Assembly: GCF_026385505.1 (NCBI RefSeq)
Contig: NZ_JANIDV010000001.1
Coordinates: forward strand, 496,001 to 560,000
Reading direction: 5' to 3'
From: Bombella dulcis
Lineage (GTDB): Bacteria; Pseudomonadota; Alphaproteobacteria; Acetobacterales; Acetobacteraceae
Length of the DNA: 64,000 bases
The translations under genes were made by a program, and so were the position numbers. Within the stretch, counting starts at the first letter, position 1. Every line of letters begins with the position of its first letter. This document shows, in pieces, positions 35,243 to 44,245 of the stretch. Below the pieces are notes generated by a model, which saw only the letters and a program-made list of their open reading frames with translations, ran no database searches and was not told where the DNA came from.

Positions 35243-35258
35243 ACACTATATCTTGTTA
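35243..35258 (-). promoter_or_regulatory. nrdA: NrdR box upstream of nrdA
   Basis: ACACTATATCTTGTTA matches 13 of 16 positions of the NrdR consensus as I remember it (ACACWATATATWGTGT). It lies within a larger TTAACA...TGTTAA inverted repeat (35240-35259), between the aroC stop and the nrdA start. NrdR represses ribonucleotide reductase genes when dATP is bound. Confidence 0.7.
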
Positions 35259-35294
35259 ACGGTCAGTAGATTTTCAACCAGACGGCAATAATTT

Positions 35295-36389
35295 TCAGAG
35301 CCATCCACACTGGGCATGATTGCGCAGGAGCTGGTCAGCCAGAATACAGGCCATCATGGCCTCAGCGACAGGAACAGCCCGGATACCGATACACGGATCA
35401 TGCCGTCCTCTGGTCCTCACATCCACGGCCTCGCCATCCCGTGTCAGACTTGGCACAGGAATCAGGATGGAGCTGGTGGGCTTAATCGCCATGCGAGCCA
35501 CCACTGGCTGCCCGGTTGAAATACCCCCAAGAACTCCTCCAGCATGATTGCTAAGAAAAACGGGTTCCATAGGGTTTTCTGAAGGACGGATGGGGTCGGC
35601 ATTTTCCTGCCCATGCAATTTCGCTACCCCCAGACCGTCACCGATCTCCACGGCCTTCACGCCATTAATGCCCATCAGCCCACCGGCCAGCTCGGCATCC
35701 AGCTTGCCATAAACGGGTGCGCCCAAACCGGCCGGTACACCTTCTGCCACAACCTCCAGCGTGGCCCCGATGGATGAACCAGCCTTCCGCACGGCATCCA
35801 GCTGTTCACCCCAGAGCGGCACCATTGCAGCATCCGGTGAGAAGAATGGATTCCGTTCCACCTCATCCCAGTCCCAGCGGGCACGGTCCACGGACTGCTC
35901 CCCGATCCCTGTCAGGGCACCCCGAATGACCAGCTGCGGCCCGACCAGTTCCCGAAGAATGACCCGTGCCACGGCTCCCGCCGCCACGCGCATGGCCGTT
36001 TCCCGGGCGGAAGAACGGCCACCACCACGATAGTCCCGGATGCCATACTTCAGATCATAAGCAATATCAGCATGGCCGGGACGGTATTGCCGGGCAATCT
36101 CCCCATAATCACGGGAACGCTGATTCGTGTTCTCGATCATCAGAGAAATAGGCGTTCCGGTCGTCTGGCCTTCAAAGACGCCGGACAGAATCCGGACCTC
36201 ATCCGGTTCACGACGCTGGGTCGTGAACCGGGACTGCCCCGGACGTCTTTTCTCCAGCCAGGGCTGGATGTCATCCTCCGACAGTTTCAGGCGAGGTGGA
36301 CAGCCATCAATGACACAGCCAATGGCAGGACCATGACTCTCCCCCCATGTCGTGACACGCAGCAGACGCCCAAAACTGTTTTCAGACAT
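35295..36389 (-). CDS. aroC: Chorismate synthase
   Basis: The last step of the shikimate pathway: EPSP to chorismate with reduced FMN. The 364-residue product opens with [20 protein letters not shown], the family signature, and has the RPGHAD and [18 protein letters not shown] motifs. Length is normal. It sits 11 bases downstream of fabI on the same strand, so they may be co-transcribed. The nrdA promoter region starts right after its stop. Confidence 0.96.
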   Translation of the reverse strand: MSENSFGRLLRVTTWGESHGPAIGCVIDGCPPRLKLSEDDIQPWLEKRRPGQSRFTTQRREPDEVRILSGVFEGQTTGTPISLMIENTNQRSRDYGEIARQYRPGHADIAYDLKYGIRDYRGGGRSSARETAMRVAAGAVARVILRELVGPQLVIRGALTGIGEQSVDRARWDWDEVERNPFFSPDAAMVPLWGEQLDAVRKAGSSIGATLEVVAEGVPAGLGAPVYGKLDAELAGGLMGINGVKAVEIGDGLGVAKLHGQENADPIRPSENPMEPVFLSNHAGGVLGGISTGQPVVARMAIKPTSSILIPVPSLTRDGEAVDVRTRGRHDPCIGIRAVPVAEAMMACILADQLLRNHAQCGWL

Positions 36390-36400
36390 TGGTCAAGTCC

Positions 36401-37252
36401 TTATTCCCCGGATGAAAGGCTCATGTCAGGAGCTTCCGGATTTTTCATGCCAATGATGTTGTACCCGCAGTCAACATGGTGGATCTCACCTGTCACACCG
36501 CTTGAAAGATCGGACAGCAGATACAGGCCGGAACCACCCACATCCTTTAGGGACACGTTGCGCTCCATCGGAGCATTGACCTGGTTCCAGCGCAGAATGT
36601 ACCGGAAGTCACCGATGCCATTGGCGGCCAGTGTCATGATCGGCCCGGCGGAAATGCCGTTGACACGGATATCGTCACGACCCAGATCAACCGCCATGTA
36701 ACGGACGGATGCCTCCAGAGCCGCCTTGGCCACGCCCATCACATTATAATGGGGCATGACACGTTCAGCACCGAGATAAGTCAATGTCAGGATGGAGCCA
36801 CCCTCATTCATCATGGCTGATGCACGACGGGCTACCGCCGTGAATGAGAAACAGGAAATATCCATCGCCTGGAGGAAAGCCTCACGAGGCGTATCCACAT
36901 AACGTCCGCGCAGATACTGTTTATCGGCCCAGCCAATGGCATGCACGACAAAGTCGATCCTGCCCCAGGCTTTTTCAATCTCGTCAAACGTGGCGTTGAT
37001 AGCTGAATCGTCACTCACGTCACAGGGCAGGACCATGCTGGAACCAACACTTTCTGCCAGCGGACGCACGCGCTTGCCCAGGGCTTCCCCCTGATAGGTG
37101 AACGCAATTTCGGCCCCCTGATCGGCACAGGCCTTGGCAATGGCCCAGGCAATGGAATTCTTGTTTGCCACACCCATGACGACACCACGCTTGCCAGCCA
37201 TAAGCGTTCCTTTGGCTGTTTCCTGCTGTGAATGCGTTTCCGTTTCTGACAT
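36401..37252 (-). CDS. fabI: Enoyl-[acyl-carrier-protein] reductase (NADH)
   Basis: Fatty acid elongation enzyme of the SDR superfamily. The 283-residue protein has the FabI-type nucleotide motif GVANKNSIAWAIA, the VHAIGWADK stretch, and the catalytic Tyr/Lys pair in YNVMGVAKAALE. It ends with a ~20-residue polar tail. The frame opens at 37321, but ATG 37252 has AGGGGAG six bases upstream and gives a normal N-terminus. It is divergent from waaA over 172 bases. FabI of this kind is the triclosan/diazaborine target class. Confidence 0.94.
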   Translation of the reverse strand: MSETETHSQQETAKGTLMAGKRGVVMGVANKNSIAWAIAKACADQGAEIAFTYQGEALGKRVRPLAESVGSSMVLPCDVSDDSAINATFDEIEKAWGRIDFVVHAIGWADKQYLRGRYVDTPREAFLQAMDISCFSFTAVARRASAMMNEGGSILTLTYLGAERVMPHYNVMGVAKAALEASVRYMAVDLGRDDIRVNGISAGPIMTLAANGIGDFRYILRWNQVNAPMERNVSLKDVGGSGLYLLSDLSSGVTGEIHHVDCGYNIIGMKNPEAPDMSLSSGE

Positions 37253-37424
37253 GGTCAGCTCCCCTGAGGATAATCTTGCGTCTGTAATAATTGGGTCATC
37301 TCGTCGCACAAGGATGGTCACACGGCAAGGGTTCTCTTATCACGAGACAGAGTTTTTTCTGCTCCATGCCCGTTGTCCCGGGAGATGGTGCAAAAATACG
37401 TCACAGGGTCAAACAGGACATTCA

Positions 37425-38705
37425 ATGCGCTCCTTTCCACCTTCCGGCTCTTCACCTGATCCCGTTCTCTGGCTCTGGTCCCTGATTGGTCATATCCTCA
37501 CACCGTGGTTGCACCACCATGCTCATAAAAGAGCACGGCAGGGTAAGGAAATACGCTCACGTCTCCCCGAACGCTTCGGCATTCCCGGTGCGGACAGGCC
37601 ACCCACGGATAAACCACTTGTCTGGTTTCATGCTGCCAGTGTGGGAGAAAGTCTCTGCGTCCTTCCTGTTGCTGAACAGCTTCTCAAAGACTGCCCAGAA
37701 CTGACCATTCTCATGACAACGGCAACACTGACGGGAGCGCAGACAGTCACATCTCATTCTGCCACCGGGACGGGACGTCTGATACATCAGCTCATCCCCT
37801 ATGATGCTCCCCATCTTCTCAGACGCTTCCTCACATACTGGCAGCCTCTCGGCCTTGTCCTGACGGAAAGTGAACTCTGGCCGGGCCTTCTCTGTCTGTG
37901 TCAGCGGACGCAGTTACCAGTCATGCTGCTGAATGGCCGTCTGTCTCCCCGTTCTGCAGCACGCTGGCGGCTGGCTGCACCTCTCTTACGTCACCTCATG
38001 CGTCCCCTCTGCTGGATCATGCCCCGCAGCACGGAAGACGCACGTTCTTTTTCCCGATTCGGAGTAGGTCACCGTCTTCTTTCTCCCGCTGACCTCAAGG
38101 AAGATTCACCACCACTTCCCGCCGATGAAACAGAAGTCGCATTTCTGCGTCAGAAAATCGGGCATCGGTCTGTTTTCGTGGCTGCCTCCACACATCCCGG
38201 AGAGGAAGAAATCATTGTAGAGGCAGTCCGGCAGGCCCGAGAAACACGACCAGATTTGCTGACCATCATCATTCCCCGCCACCCGGAACGTGGTATGGTA
38301 CTGGCCAGTCAGTATCATGCACCACAGCGTTCCCGAAGGCAGATGCCTGCCCCCGAGGATACTCTCTGGATCATTGATACTCTGGGGGAGCTTGGCCTTT
38401 TTTTCCGGCTGGCTGACCGTGTCCTCATCGGCAATTCTCTCTGCCTTCCTGGTGGAGGGCATAACCCTCTTGAGTCATTGCGTTTCCAGTGCCCCACAGC
38501 CATCGGTCCTTACATGCAGAACTGGGCTGATCTCTGTACCCGTCATGCTGCGTCTTTACATCGTATTGAAAATGTGAATTCGCTTGTTCGATGGCTTCTT
38601 GTGCCTTGTTTTTTCAAATCGCAATTTTTGTATAAGAATTATGCCATCTCGAAAGCGGTTCGCCATATTAAAGACACAGTTCTGCCCAATAAGGCGCATG
38701 CATGA
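37425..38705 (+). CDS. waaA: 3-deoxy-D-manno-octulosonic acid (Kdo) transferase
   Basis: Inner-membrane glycosyltransferase family 30 enzyme that adds Kdo to lipid IVA. In 426 residues it shows an N-terminal hydrophobic segment, RLPERFG, the conserved FHAASVGE with the presumed catalytic Glu, LTESELWPGLL, and the donor-site region SLCLPGGGHNPLE. The frame reaches 37134, inside the opposite fabI gene; ATG 37425 is the first start before the family-like sequence. The C-terminal ~40 residues are less conserved and A/T-rich. lpxK follows with an ATGA overlap. Confidence 0.92.
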   Translation: MRSFPPSGSSPDPVLWLWSLIGHILTPWLHHHAHKRARQGKEIRSRLPERFGIPGADRPPTDKPLVWFHAASVGESLCVLPVAEQLLKDCPELTILMTTATLTGAQTVTSHSATGTGRLIHQLIPYDAPHLLRRFLTYWQPLGLVLTESELWPGLLCLCQRTQLPVMLLNGRLSPRSAARWRLAAPLLRHLMRPLCWIMPRSTEDARSFSRFGVGHRLLSPADLKEDSPPLPADETEVAFLRQKIGHRSVFVAASTHPGEEEIIVEAVRQARETRPDLLTIIIPRHPERGMVLASQYHAPQRSRRQMPAPEDTLWIIDTLGELGLFFRLADRVLIGNSLCLPGGGHNPLESLRFQCPTAIGPYMQNWADLCTRHAASLHRIENVNSLVRWLLVPCFFKSQFLYKNYAISKAVRHIKDTVLPNKAHA

Positions 38706-39688
38706 AACTGACTGCACCCTCCTTCTGGCAGACCCCTACCCCAACCATGTTATCCAATCTTCTGCTCCCTTTCAGCAGAGTAACTGGTTATGTAGGGCGA
38801 CGACGGCAGAGCCAGCCTTCCCTGAAACTTCCCGTTCCTGTTCTCTGCTGTGGTAACATCACCGTTGGCGGAACGGGCAAAACACCTCTTGTCCTCCATC
38901 TGCTTCAGCAACTGATAAAGCGTGGCCGTACACCTCATGCCATTACCCGTGGCTATGGCGGTCTCTCCCGGAAAACCGGACTGATACGGCCGGATCAGGA
39001 CAGGGCCATTGATGTCGGGGATGAAACCATATTACTGGCCCATCTCGCCCCGACATGGCGAGGACCAGACCGCCGGGCCAACGCTCTCCAGGCCATCGCT
39101 GCAGGAGCAGACTGCCTGATTCTGGATGATGGTCTCCAGGACCCTGCCCTGCACAAGGACCTGGCCATTCTGACCGTTGATGGCCCGGTAGGACTGGGAA
39201 ACCAGCGTCTCCTTCCGGCTGGCCCGCTGCGTGAATCATTGGCCGACGCACTGCCGCGCCTTCATGCCGTTGCCATTCTTGGGGAAGACCAGCAGCACAT
39301 CGCTGCACAGTTACCCCCGGACATACCCCTGCTGAAAGGAAGCCTGTCTCCCGGCCCCGGCATCAGAAAGCTGCGTGGCCATCAGATCATCGCTTTTGCC
39401 GGTATTGGCCGTCCGCAAAAATTCTTTTCCACCCTTCAGGAAGCGGGCCTCACCCTGCTGCGTACCCTGACTTTTCCTGACCACCATATCTATTCAGATC
39501 GGGAGCTGAGACAGCTGGCCCAGCTCGCTCATGCACCGGACACCAAACTGGTCACAACGGAAAAAGATTACATCAAACTGCCACCAATCTTCCAGAATTT
39601 CGTGGTCAGTCTTGATGTCGAACCCCGCTGGGTCAACCCAGCTCTGGTCAACAGCCTCCTGGACCGCTTTCTGAATGCGAACTCATAA
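38702..39688 (+). CDS. lpxK: Tetraacyldisaccharide 4'-kinase
   Basis: Lipid A pathway kinase of the inner membrane, 328 residues. The P-loop GNITVGGTGKTP at 51-62 is the family signature; LILDDGLQDPAL and the C-terminal VTTEKDYIKLP motif also fit. It overlaps waaA by ATGA and is followed six bases later by an acyltransferase, forming a three-gene lipid A cluster. Confidence 0.95.
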   Translation: MKLTAPSFWQTPTPTMLSNLLLPFSRVTGYVGRRRQSQPSLKLPVPVLCCGNITVGGTGKTPLVLHLLQQLIKRGRTPHAITRGYGGLSRKTGLIRPDQDRAIDVGDETILLAHLAPTWRGPDRRANALQAIAAGADCLILDDGLQDPALHKDLAILTVDGPVGLGNQRLLPAGPLRESLADALPRLHAVAILGEDQQHIAAQLPPDIPLLKGSLSPGPGIRKLRGHQIIAFAGIGRPQKFFSTLQEAGLTLLRTLTFPDHHIYSDRELRQLAQLAHAPDTKLVTTEKDYIKLPPIFQNFVVSLDVEPRWVNPALVNSLLDRFLNANS

Positions 39689-39694
39689 CGCCTC

Positions 39695-40600
39695 ATGAAA
39701 CATCATCTTGAAGCATGGGTTCTGCAAGGGTGTCTCTGGTGTGCTGGAAAGCTGCCTGCTTCCCTGTCTTCCCGCATGGGCGGAGCCATCGCCCGCCATA
39801 TTGGCGTCTTTCTGCCGTCATCCCGCATTGCGGACCTCAACCTGCAACGGGCTTTTCCAGCACTGAGCAAACAGGACCGTCAGAGAATCATCCAAGGCTG
39901 CTGGAACAATATCGGCTCCACTCTGGCAGAACTTCCTCACCTTCCGGCTCTTCCCTCACACCCCAAAAATGGACCGGGCTGGCATGTCCTAAACGAAGAT
40001 CTGCTACATCAGGCCCGCCAGAGCGGCCGACCTGTGATCTTTTTCTCAGGACATCTGGGCAACTGGGAACTCATGCCCCTGATCGTAGCCCGTTATGGCC
40101 TGGGCTTCTCCCCCTTCTACCGTGCCCCCAACAATCCACTGGTGGATCAGCTGCTCTGCACTATACGTCGGAAAATTGCAGGTGTACCCATGTCCTTCTT
40201 TCCCAAAGGACGACAGGGCGCACGGGATGCAGTTCGCCATCTTGCCAGAGGAGGGCATCTGGGCGTTCTGGGCGACCAGAAAATGAATGACGGCATCGAA
40301 GTATCCTTCTTCGGGTACCCCACCATGACAGCCCCGGCCGCTGCCGCCTTGGCCCTGCGCTTCAATGCCCTGATCGTCACAGGATATGTCTGGCGGGAAG
40401 GCCCTGCACGCCTTGTCCTGGACGTCACCACCTGCATCGACCCACAGGAAATGACCAGCTCTTCCCGCCACGAGATGATTCACTGCCTGACCCAGAAACT
40501 GAGTGATGAACTTGAAGGATGGATTACGAAACGCCCGGAAAACTGGCTCTGGCTGCACCGGCGATGGGAGAAGCCATATTACCAGCATAAGAAAACGTAA
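39695..40600 (+). CDS. Lipid A biosynthesis acyltransferase (LpxL/HtrB family)
   Basis: A 301-residue membrane-associated acyltransferase that likely adds a secondary acyl chain to lipid A. The active-site motif GHLGNWE lies at about residues 118-124, followed by FYRAPNNPLVDQLL and LGDQKMNDGIEVSFFG, all typical. Acyl chain length and position cannot be predicted. It is last in the waaA-lpxK group; the operon has no obvious terminator before the next gene. Confidence 0.9.
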   Translation: MKHHLEAWVLQGCLWCAGKLPASLSSRMGGAIARHIGVFLPSSRIADLNLQRAFPALSKQDRQRIIQGCWNNIGSTLAELPHLPALPSHPKNGPGWHVLNEDLLHQARQSGRPVIFFSGHLGNWELMPLIVARYGLGFSPFYRAPNNPLVDQLLCTIRRKIAGVPMSFFPKGRQGARDAVRHLARGGHLGVLGDQKMNDGIEVSFFGYPTMTAPAAAALALRFNALIVTGYVWREGPARLVLDVTTCIDPQEMTSSSRHEMIHCLTQKLSDELEGWITKRPENWLWLHRRWEKPYYQHKKT

Positions 40601-40730
40601 ATTTCCCCTAGCCATGCACAGAAAACATGGTAGGATTGCAAAATAGGAACAAGCTCATACCTGCCAAGCCCTCCTGCTCAGCTTTCACATAGTGCGCTTC
40701 GGTATTCATGACTTGTTCGGATGGTGACGA

Positions 40731-40748
40731 AACAGGGCCTGCCCTGTT
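40731..40748. promoter_or_regulatory. 18-bp near-perfect palindrome before an unknown gene
   Basis: AACAGGGC and GCCCTGTT flank a two-base centre, ending seven bases before the ribosome site of the next gene. As DNA it could be an operator; as RNA the loop would be very tight. Confidence 0.45.
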
Positions 40749-40768
40749 CCCATGAAGGAGATGCCGAC

Positions 40769-41167
40769 ATGGCTCAGAAAGCATTCCGCGTGGCAGATCA
40801 GACCACGGTTTCTTCCTCCAGCACGCAGGGCAGCAAGGCGGGTACCGTCATCCCCTTCCGCCAAAAACTTCTTCCCCGTCACCATCGTCACCTTGCCCAG
40901 TGGCTCGCTGCCAGCGAACGCATGGGCATACTTGATGCCTCCATTGAAACAGCTTCCGAAAGCACAGGAACAGAATCCTATCTGGTCGTCGTTTGGGTAC
41001 GGGAAAACGCAGACCCCGCCTACATCATCAGCCTGAATGGGCCTCAGTGGGTTCTTACTGACTGTCTGAGAGATAATGAGCTTGGCCGTTACAGAGACCT
41101 TTCCGAGGCCCTCCATACCATCCGCCCAGTTCTCCCTCTCCATCGGCCTGAAATAGCGTCTCTCTAA
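40769..41167 (+). CDS. Unknown conserved-looking cytoplasmic protein, 132 residues
   Basis: I do not recognise a family. The N-terminal ~30 residues are Ser/Thr/Gln-rich and probably flexible; the rest looks like an alpha/beta domain (HLAQWLAASERMGILDA, then ESYLVVVWVRENADPAYIIS) with no signal peptide or membrane segment. The chosen ATG has AAGGAG eight bases upstream; the frame extends back to 40721 without support. It is a single-gene unit between a palindrome and a strong terminator, which argues that it is real. Confidence 0.7.
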   Translation: MAQKAFRVADQTTVSSSSTQGSKAGTVIPFRQKLLPRHHRHLAQWLAASERMGILDASIETASESTGTESYLVVVWVRENADPAYIISLNGPQWVLTDCLRDNELGRYRDLSEALHTIRPVLPLHRPEIASL

Positions 41168-41188
41168 ATTTTTCTTTACACTCCACTG

Positions 41189-41224
41189 AAAAAGCCCACC
41201 TGAAGAAAACAGGTGGGCTTTTTT
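41189..41224. terminator. Bidirectional terminator after unknown gene
   Basis: A 14-bp perfect stem (41189-41202 with 41210-41223) and a 7-base loop, A-run on the left and T-run on the right; the genes on both sides converge. Confidence 0.92.
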
Positions 41225-41241
41225 CATGTGCCACTGTCCTG

Positions 41242-42738
41242 TCAGGGAACAGCTGGAACTGGAGACTTTACAGCAGCCGAGCGGACATGTCGGGCCGGAG
41301 ACCACACGGCAACATCAGAAGACCCTACTGCTGTCGTAGATGACACCCCCCGTCCCGAAACAGGAGACAGTGTGGAAAGGGATACTGAGGATGTGAGATC
41401 ACGAGATGCCGGTACGATCATCTGACTGCCACCTCCTGGTGCAATCTGATAGATGGCCAGAGCCCGAATCAGACGACCATCCGAACGCAGGTGAAACAGT
41501 CCATTAACACCGACATACCCCTTGGGCTGGGTAAGCGTAGCCACATCAAGCTTGTTCTGACGGATCAAGGCACCAGCAAGAGCCGCCGCATCATAGGCAA
41601 AATCAGCTACGGGCGAAGGTCTCTGATGATAGACATTCTGATAGCTCTGGACATAACCGCTACGCTGCTTTTCATCAAAAGCCACATACCAGGCCCCTCG
41701 CAGATCACCCAGCTTGCCATCAAAGGAACGCCAGAGCATCGGACCAAGAATGCGGACCTGAGGAACAAGAACCTGATCATTCTTCAGGGCCGCAATCACC
41801 CGCGCCAGCTCCAGCCCGGTATCACCAAGAAGCAGGGCATCAAACGGTGGAGGACTGGCCGCATCACCCGATGCACCATTCCCGGATGACTGTCCCTGTG
41901 CGTCTGTCTGCGTGGCTGTTCCCCCCGCATCATCATTCTCAGCCATCGGATCGGCAGCTGAAGGACCATCCCCTGCTGCCTGTGACGGCGGAACAGAAGG
42001 AGAAACCGGCCTGCGACTCAGCTGAGCCATTTTCTGCGTGATGTCATCAATGTCACTGCTGTGAAAAACAACCTGCGGCACTTCAAGTCCCGCTTCCTGA
42101 CAGGCCAGCGTCAGGCCTTCCCCCATGGAGTGACCCAGAGCCGTATCTGGCAGAAAGGCTGCAAAACGTTTCCGGCCATCCAGCCGGGCCGCATCCACGA
42201 GACGACGGACCTGCTGTTCCGGCGTCAGCCCCATGACCCAGACACCGGGCCTTGCCTGAGTCCCGTCACTGGTGAAGGCCAGCTCCGGCACGCCTGCCGG
42301 CTGCAGAACAGACGAGATGGCCTGCGTATCCCCTGTCGTGAGAGGTCCAAGCACGATCCTGTCCCCGGCATCCAGTGCCTGCTGTGCGGCATGAGCCGGG
42401 CCATCAGGCTGGGCACTGTCGAAAATATCCATGGGCGGAGCCTGCGTTTCAGGCAGGGCAAGACGGGCGGCATCTCTCATGCGCTGACCAATGGCCGCAT
42501 GAGGCCCGCTGAGCGGCACAATCAGCCCCACACGTGCCGGCTTCTCCACGGGCGCAGGGGCAGACACCTGTGGCGTCATCATGTCTTCGTGACCGCTCCC
42601 TCCAGAACAGGCCCCCAGAAAAAGGAAAATGCCCGCCGCCAGTGCGGTCTGGCCGTTTCCTCTCTTGCCGTGCCCCTGCCTCCCACGGCTATAAGGGCCA
42701 GAGCGGCTCATTGAGGATAGCGATGTCTGAGAAACCAT
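41242..42738 (-). CDS. Penicillin-binding protein activator, LpoA-like lipoprotein
   Basis: The 498-residue product has a long basic N-terminus, a hydrophobic stretch and the lipobox LGACSGG (Cys44), so it is probably a lipoprotein. The main part resembles periplasmic binding protein type 1 folds of the LppC/LpoA group (VGLIVPLSGPHAAIGQRM). A low-complexity insert rich in Ser, Gly, Ala and Gln lies around residues 245-300. E. coli LpoA stimulates PBP1A, but whether this protein does so is inference. ATG 42738 has GGGGAG four to five bases upstream and overlaps the start of divergent rsmI by 16 bases. Confidence 0.85.
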   Translation of the reverse strand: MVSQTSLSSMSRSGPYSRGRQGHGKRGNGQTALAAGIFLFLGACSGGSGHEDMMTPQVSAPAPVEKPARVGLIVPLSGPHAAIGQRMRDAARLALPETQAPPMDIFDSAQPDGPAHAAQQALDAGDRIVLGPLTTGDTQAISSVLQPAGVPELAFTSDGTQARPGVWVMGLTPEQQVRRLVDAARLDGRKRFAAFLPDTALGHSMGEGLTLACQEAGLEVPQVVFHSSDIDDITQKMAQLSRRPVSPSVPPSQAAGDGPSAADPMAENDDAGGTATQTDAQGQSSGNGASGDAASPPPFDALLLGDTGLELARVIAALKNDQVLVPQVRILGPMLWRSFDGKLGDLRGAWYVAFDEKQRSGYVQSYQNVYHQRPSPVADFAYDAAALAGALIRQNKLDVATLTQPKGYVGVNGLFHLRSDGRLIRALAIYQIAPGGGSQMIVPASRDLTSSVSLSTLSPVSGRGVSSTTAVGSSDVAVWSPARHVRSAAVKSPVPAVP

Positions 42739-43622
42739 ATACTCCCCCCGATCACGGAACGTCTCCTTCTTCTACCGGGCAGCTCATGCTGGTGGCAACG
42801 CCTGTCGGCAATCTTGCCGATATCAGCCAACGTGCCCTGGATGCCCTGCGGGCGGCCGATGCCATCCTGTGCGAAGACACCCGTGTCACCACAAAACTTC
42901 TACGGCATTATGGCATCAGCAACCAGCTCATTCCGCTGCATGATCACAATGAGCAGGACAGAACCCCATCCCTGATTGACCGCCTGCACCAGGGGCAGCG
43001 TCTTGCACTGGTATCAGATGCCGGCACGCCCATCGTTTCGGACCCCGGCTACCGGCTCGTCCGGGCAGCGCAGGACGAACATATTGCCATTACCTCCCTG
43101 CCAGGGGCCAACGCCGCCGTCACGGCCCTGACCCTCTCGGGCCTGCCTCCCATCCCCTTCATGTTTCTCGGGTTCCCACCACGGGGAGAGGCACGCCGTC
43201 AGCATTTCGCTGCCCTACGTGCGGTTGAACAGGCCGGTCTTGCCGCCACGCTCATCTGGTATGAATCCCCCCACCGCCTGCTGGAAACACTGAAGACGCA
43301 GGAGCAGGTTTTCGGAGCCGATCGACCCGCTGCTGTTGGCCGGGAACTGACAAAAAATTTTGAAGAAATGGTCCGGGGCACCGTCGCCGAACTGATCGCC
43401 CATTTTGAGGAAACTCCCCCCCGAGGGGAAATCACTCTGCTGCTCAGTCCTCCCGCTGAAGAAGACACCGGAGCACAGGAACTAGACCAGGTCCTGCAGG
43501 ATGCCCTGAAAAACCACTCCGTCAAGGATGCTGCCGCTCTGGTAGCAGGCATCGTCAACCTGCCCAAGCGCACGGTCTATAACCGGGCACTTGAGCTGGC
43601 CAGACAGAACAGGACTGATTAA
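42723..43622 (+). CDS. rsmI: 16S rRNA 2'-O-ribose C1402 methyltransferase
   Basis: A SAM-dependent tetrapyrrole-methylase-fold enzyme acting on the ribosomal P site. The 299-residue protein has LVATPVGNLADIS, LCEDTR, SDAGTPIVSDPG and PPRGEITLLL, the whole family pattern. ATG 42723 has GAGGA six bases upstream; the longer frame to 42534 is antisense noise. The gene overlaps opposite-strand neighbours at both ends: 16 bases with the PBP activator and 4 bases (TTAA) with lolA. Confidence 0.95.
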   Translation: MSEKPYTPPDHGTSPSSTGQLMLVATPVGNLADISQRALDALRAADAILCEDTRVTTKLLRHYGISNQLIPLHDHNEQDRTPSLIDRLHQGQRLALVSDAGTPIVSDPGYRLVRAAQDEHIAITSLPGANAAVTALTLSGLPPIPFMFLGFPPRGEARRQHFAALRAVEQAGLAATLIWYESPHRLLETLKTQEQVFGADRPAAVGRELTKNFEEMVRGTVAELIAHFEETPPRGEITLLLSPPAEEDTGAQELDQVLQDALKNHSVKDAAALVAGIVNLPKRTVYNRALELARQNRTD

Positions 43623-44245
43623 TCTTCATCCTTGGGCAGGATGAAACTGTCCTCGGAGACACTGATCCCTGTCTGGATATTGGAGAAGTGCACGACCGTT
43701 CTATGCCCCTGGGCATCCAGCACCGTCCAGCCTTTCAGGCTGAGCGGATGTGTGGAGAAGAACAGTGTCATTTCTCCCTCTCCCGGATTCTCAGTCCTCG
43801 TCACACGCAGCTCTATCTCACTACCGTGCTGCTCATACCCTAGAATGGACACATCCCCTGAAAAACGGGGATCAGGCCGCAGGAGAAGACCAAGCGGCGT
43901 ATGGTCAAGCGGAATCGTGGTGATCTGACCGATACTCCGGTCCTGGAACACGACTTTCCCCTCATTGGCAACAAGCAGAAGCGGGCTTGGCGGATCATAG
44001 GAAAAACGCATCTTCCCCGGCCGTTCCAGCAGAACCGTACCGGTTGACCGTCCATCCTGCTCCGTCACCTGTTCGAAGCGGGCCTGGAAATTTTTCGTAT
44101 CGGCAAGACTGGATTCAATCCTGTGCACCCAGACCTGCTGGGCAGATGTCAGGCTGGCGGCCGCCACAGCCTGAGGCCCCGACATGACGGTTCCACCGAA
44201 AGCAAGAGCCAGACCACAGGCCATGACGGCACGCCGTAACATCAT
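43619..44245 (-). CDS. lolA: Outer membrane lipoprotein carrier protein LolA
   Basis: A periplasmic chaperone that moves lipoproteins from the LolCDE exporter to the outer membrane. In 208 residues there is a signal peptide (cleavage near AVAAA, about residue 30), then a half-barrel pattern with FQARFEQ, LLERPGKMRFSYDPPSPLLL and DPRFSGDVS, which fit LolA. The start is the ATG sharing one base with the gshA stop (TGATG); a second ATG follows at once. The frame extends 90 bases further up inside gshA without support. Confidence 0.9.
   Translation of the reverse strand: MMLRRAVMACGLALAFGGTVMSGPQAVAAASLTSAQQVWVHRIESSLADTKNFQARFEQVTEQDGRSTGTVLLERPGKMRFSYDPPSPLLLVANEGKVVFQDRSIGQITTIPLDHTPLGLLLRPDPRFSGDVSILGYEQHGSEIELRVTRTENPGEGEMTLFFSTHPLSLKGWTVLDAQGHRTVVHFSNIQTGISVSEDSFILPKDED

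Noticed and set aside
40706..41305. 199-residue minus-strand frame opposite the unknown 132-residue gene
   Set aside because: It would read through the strong terminator and into the PBP activator gene; the plus-strand gene has a better ribosome site.
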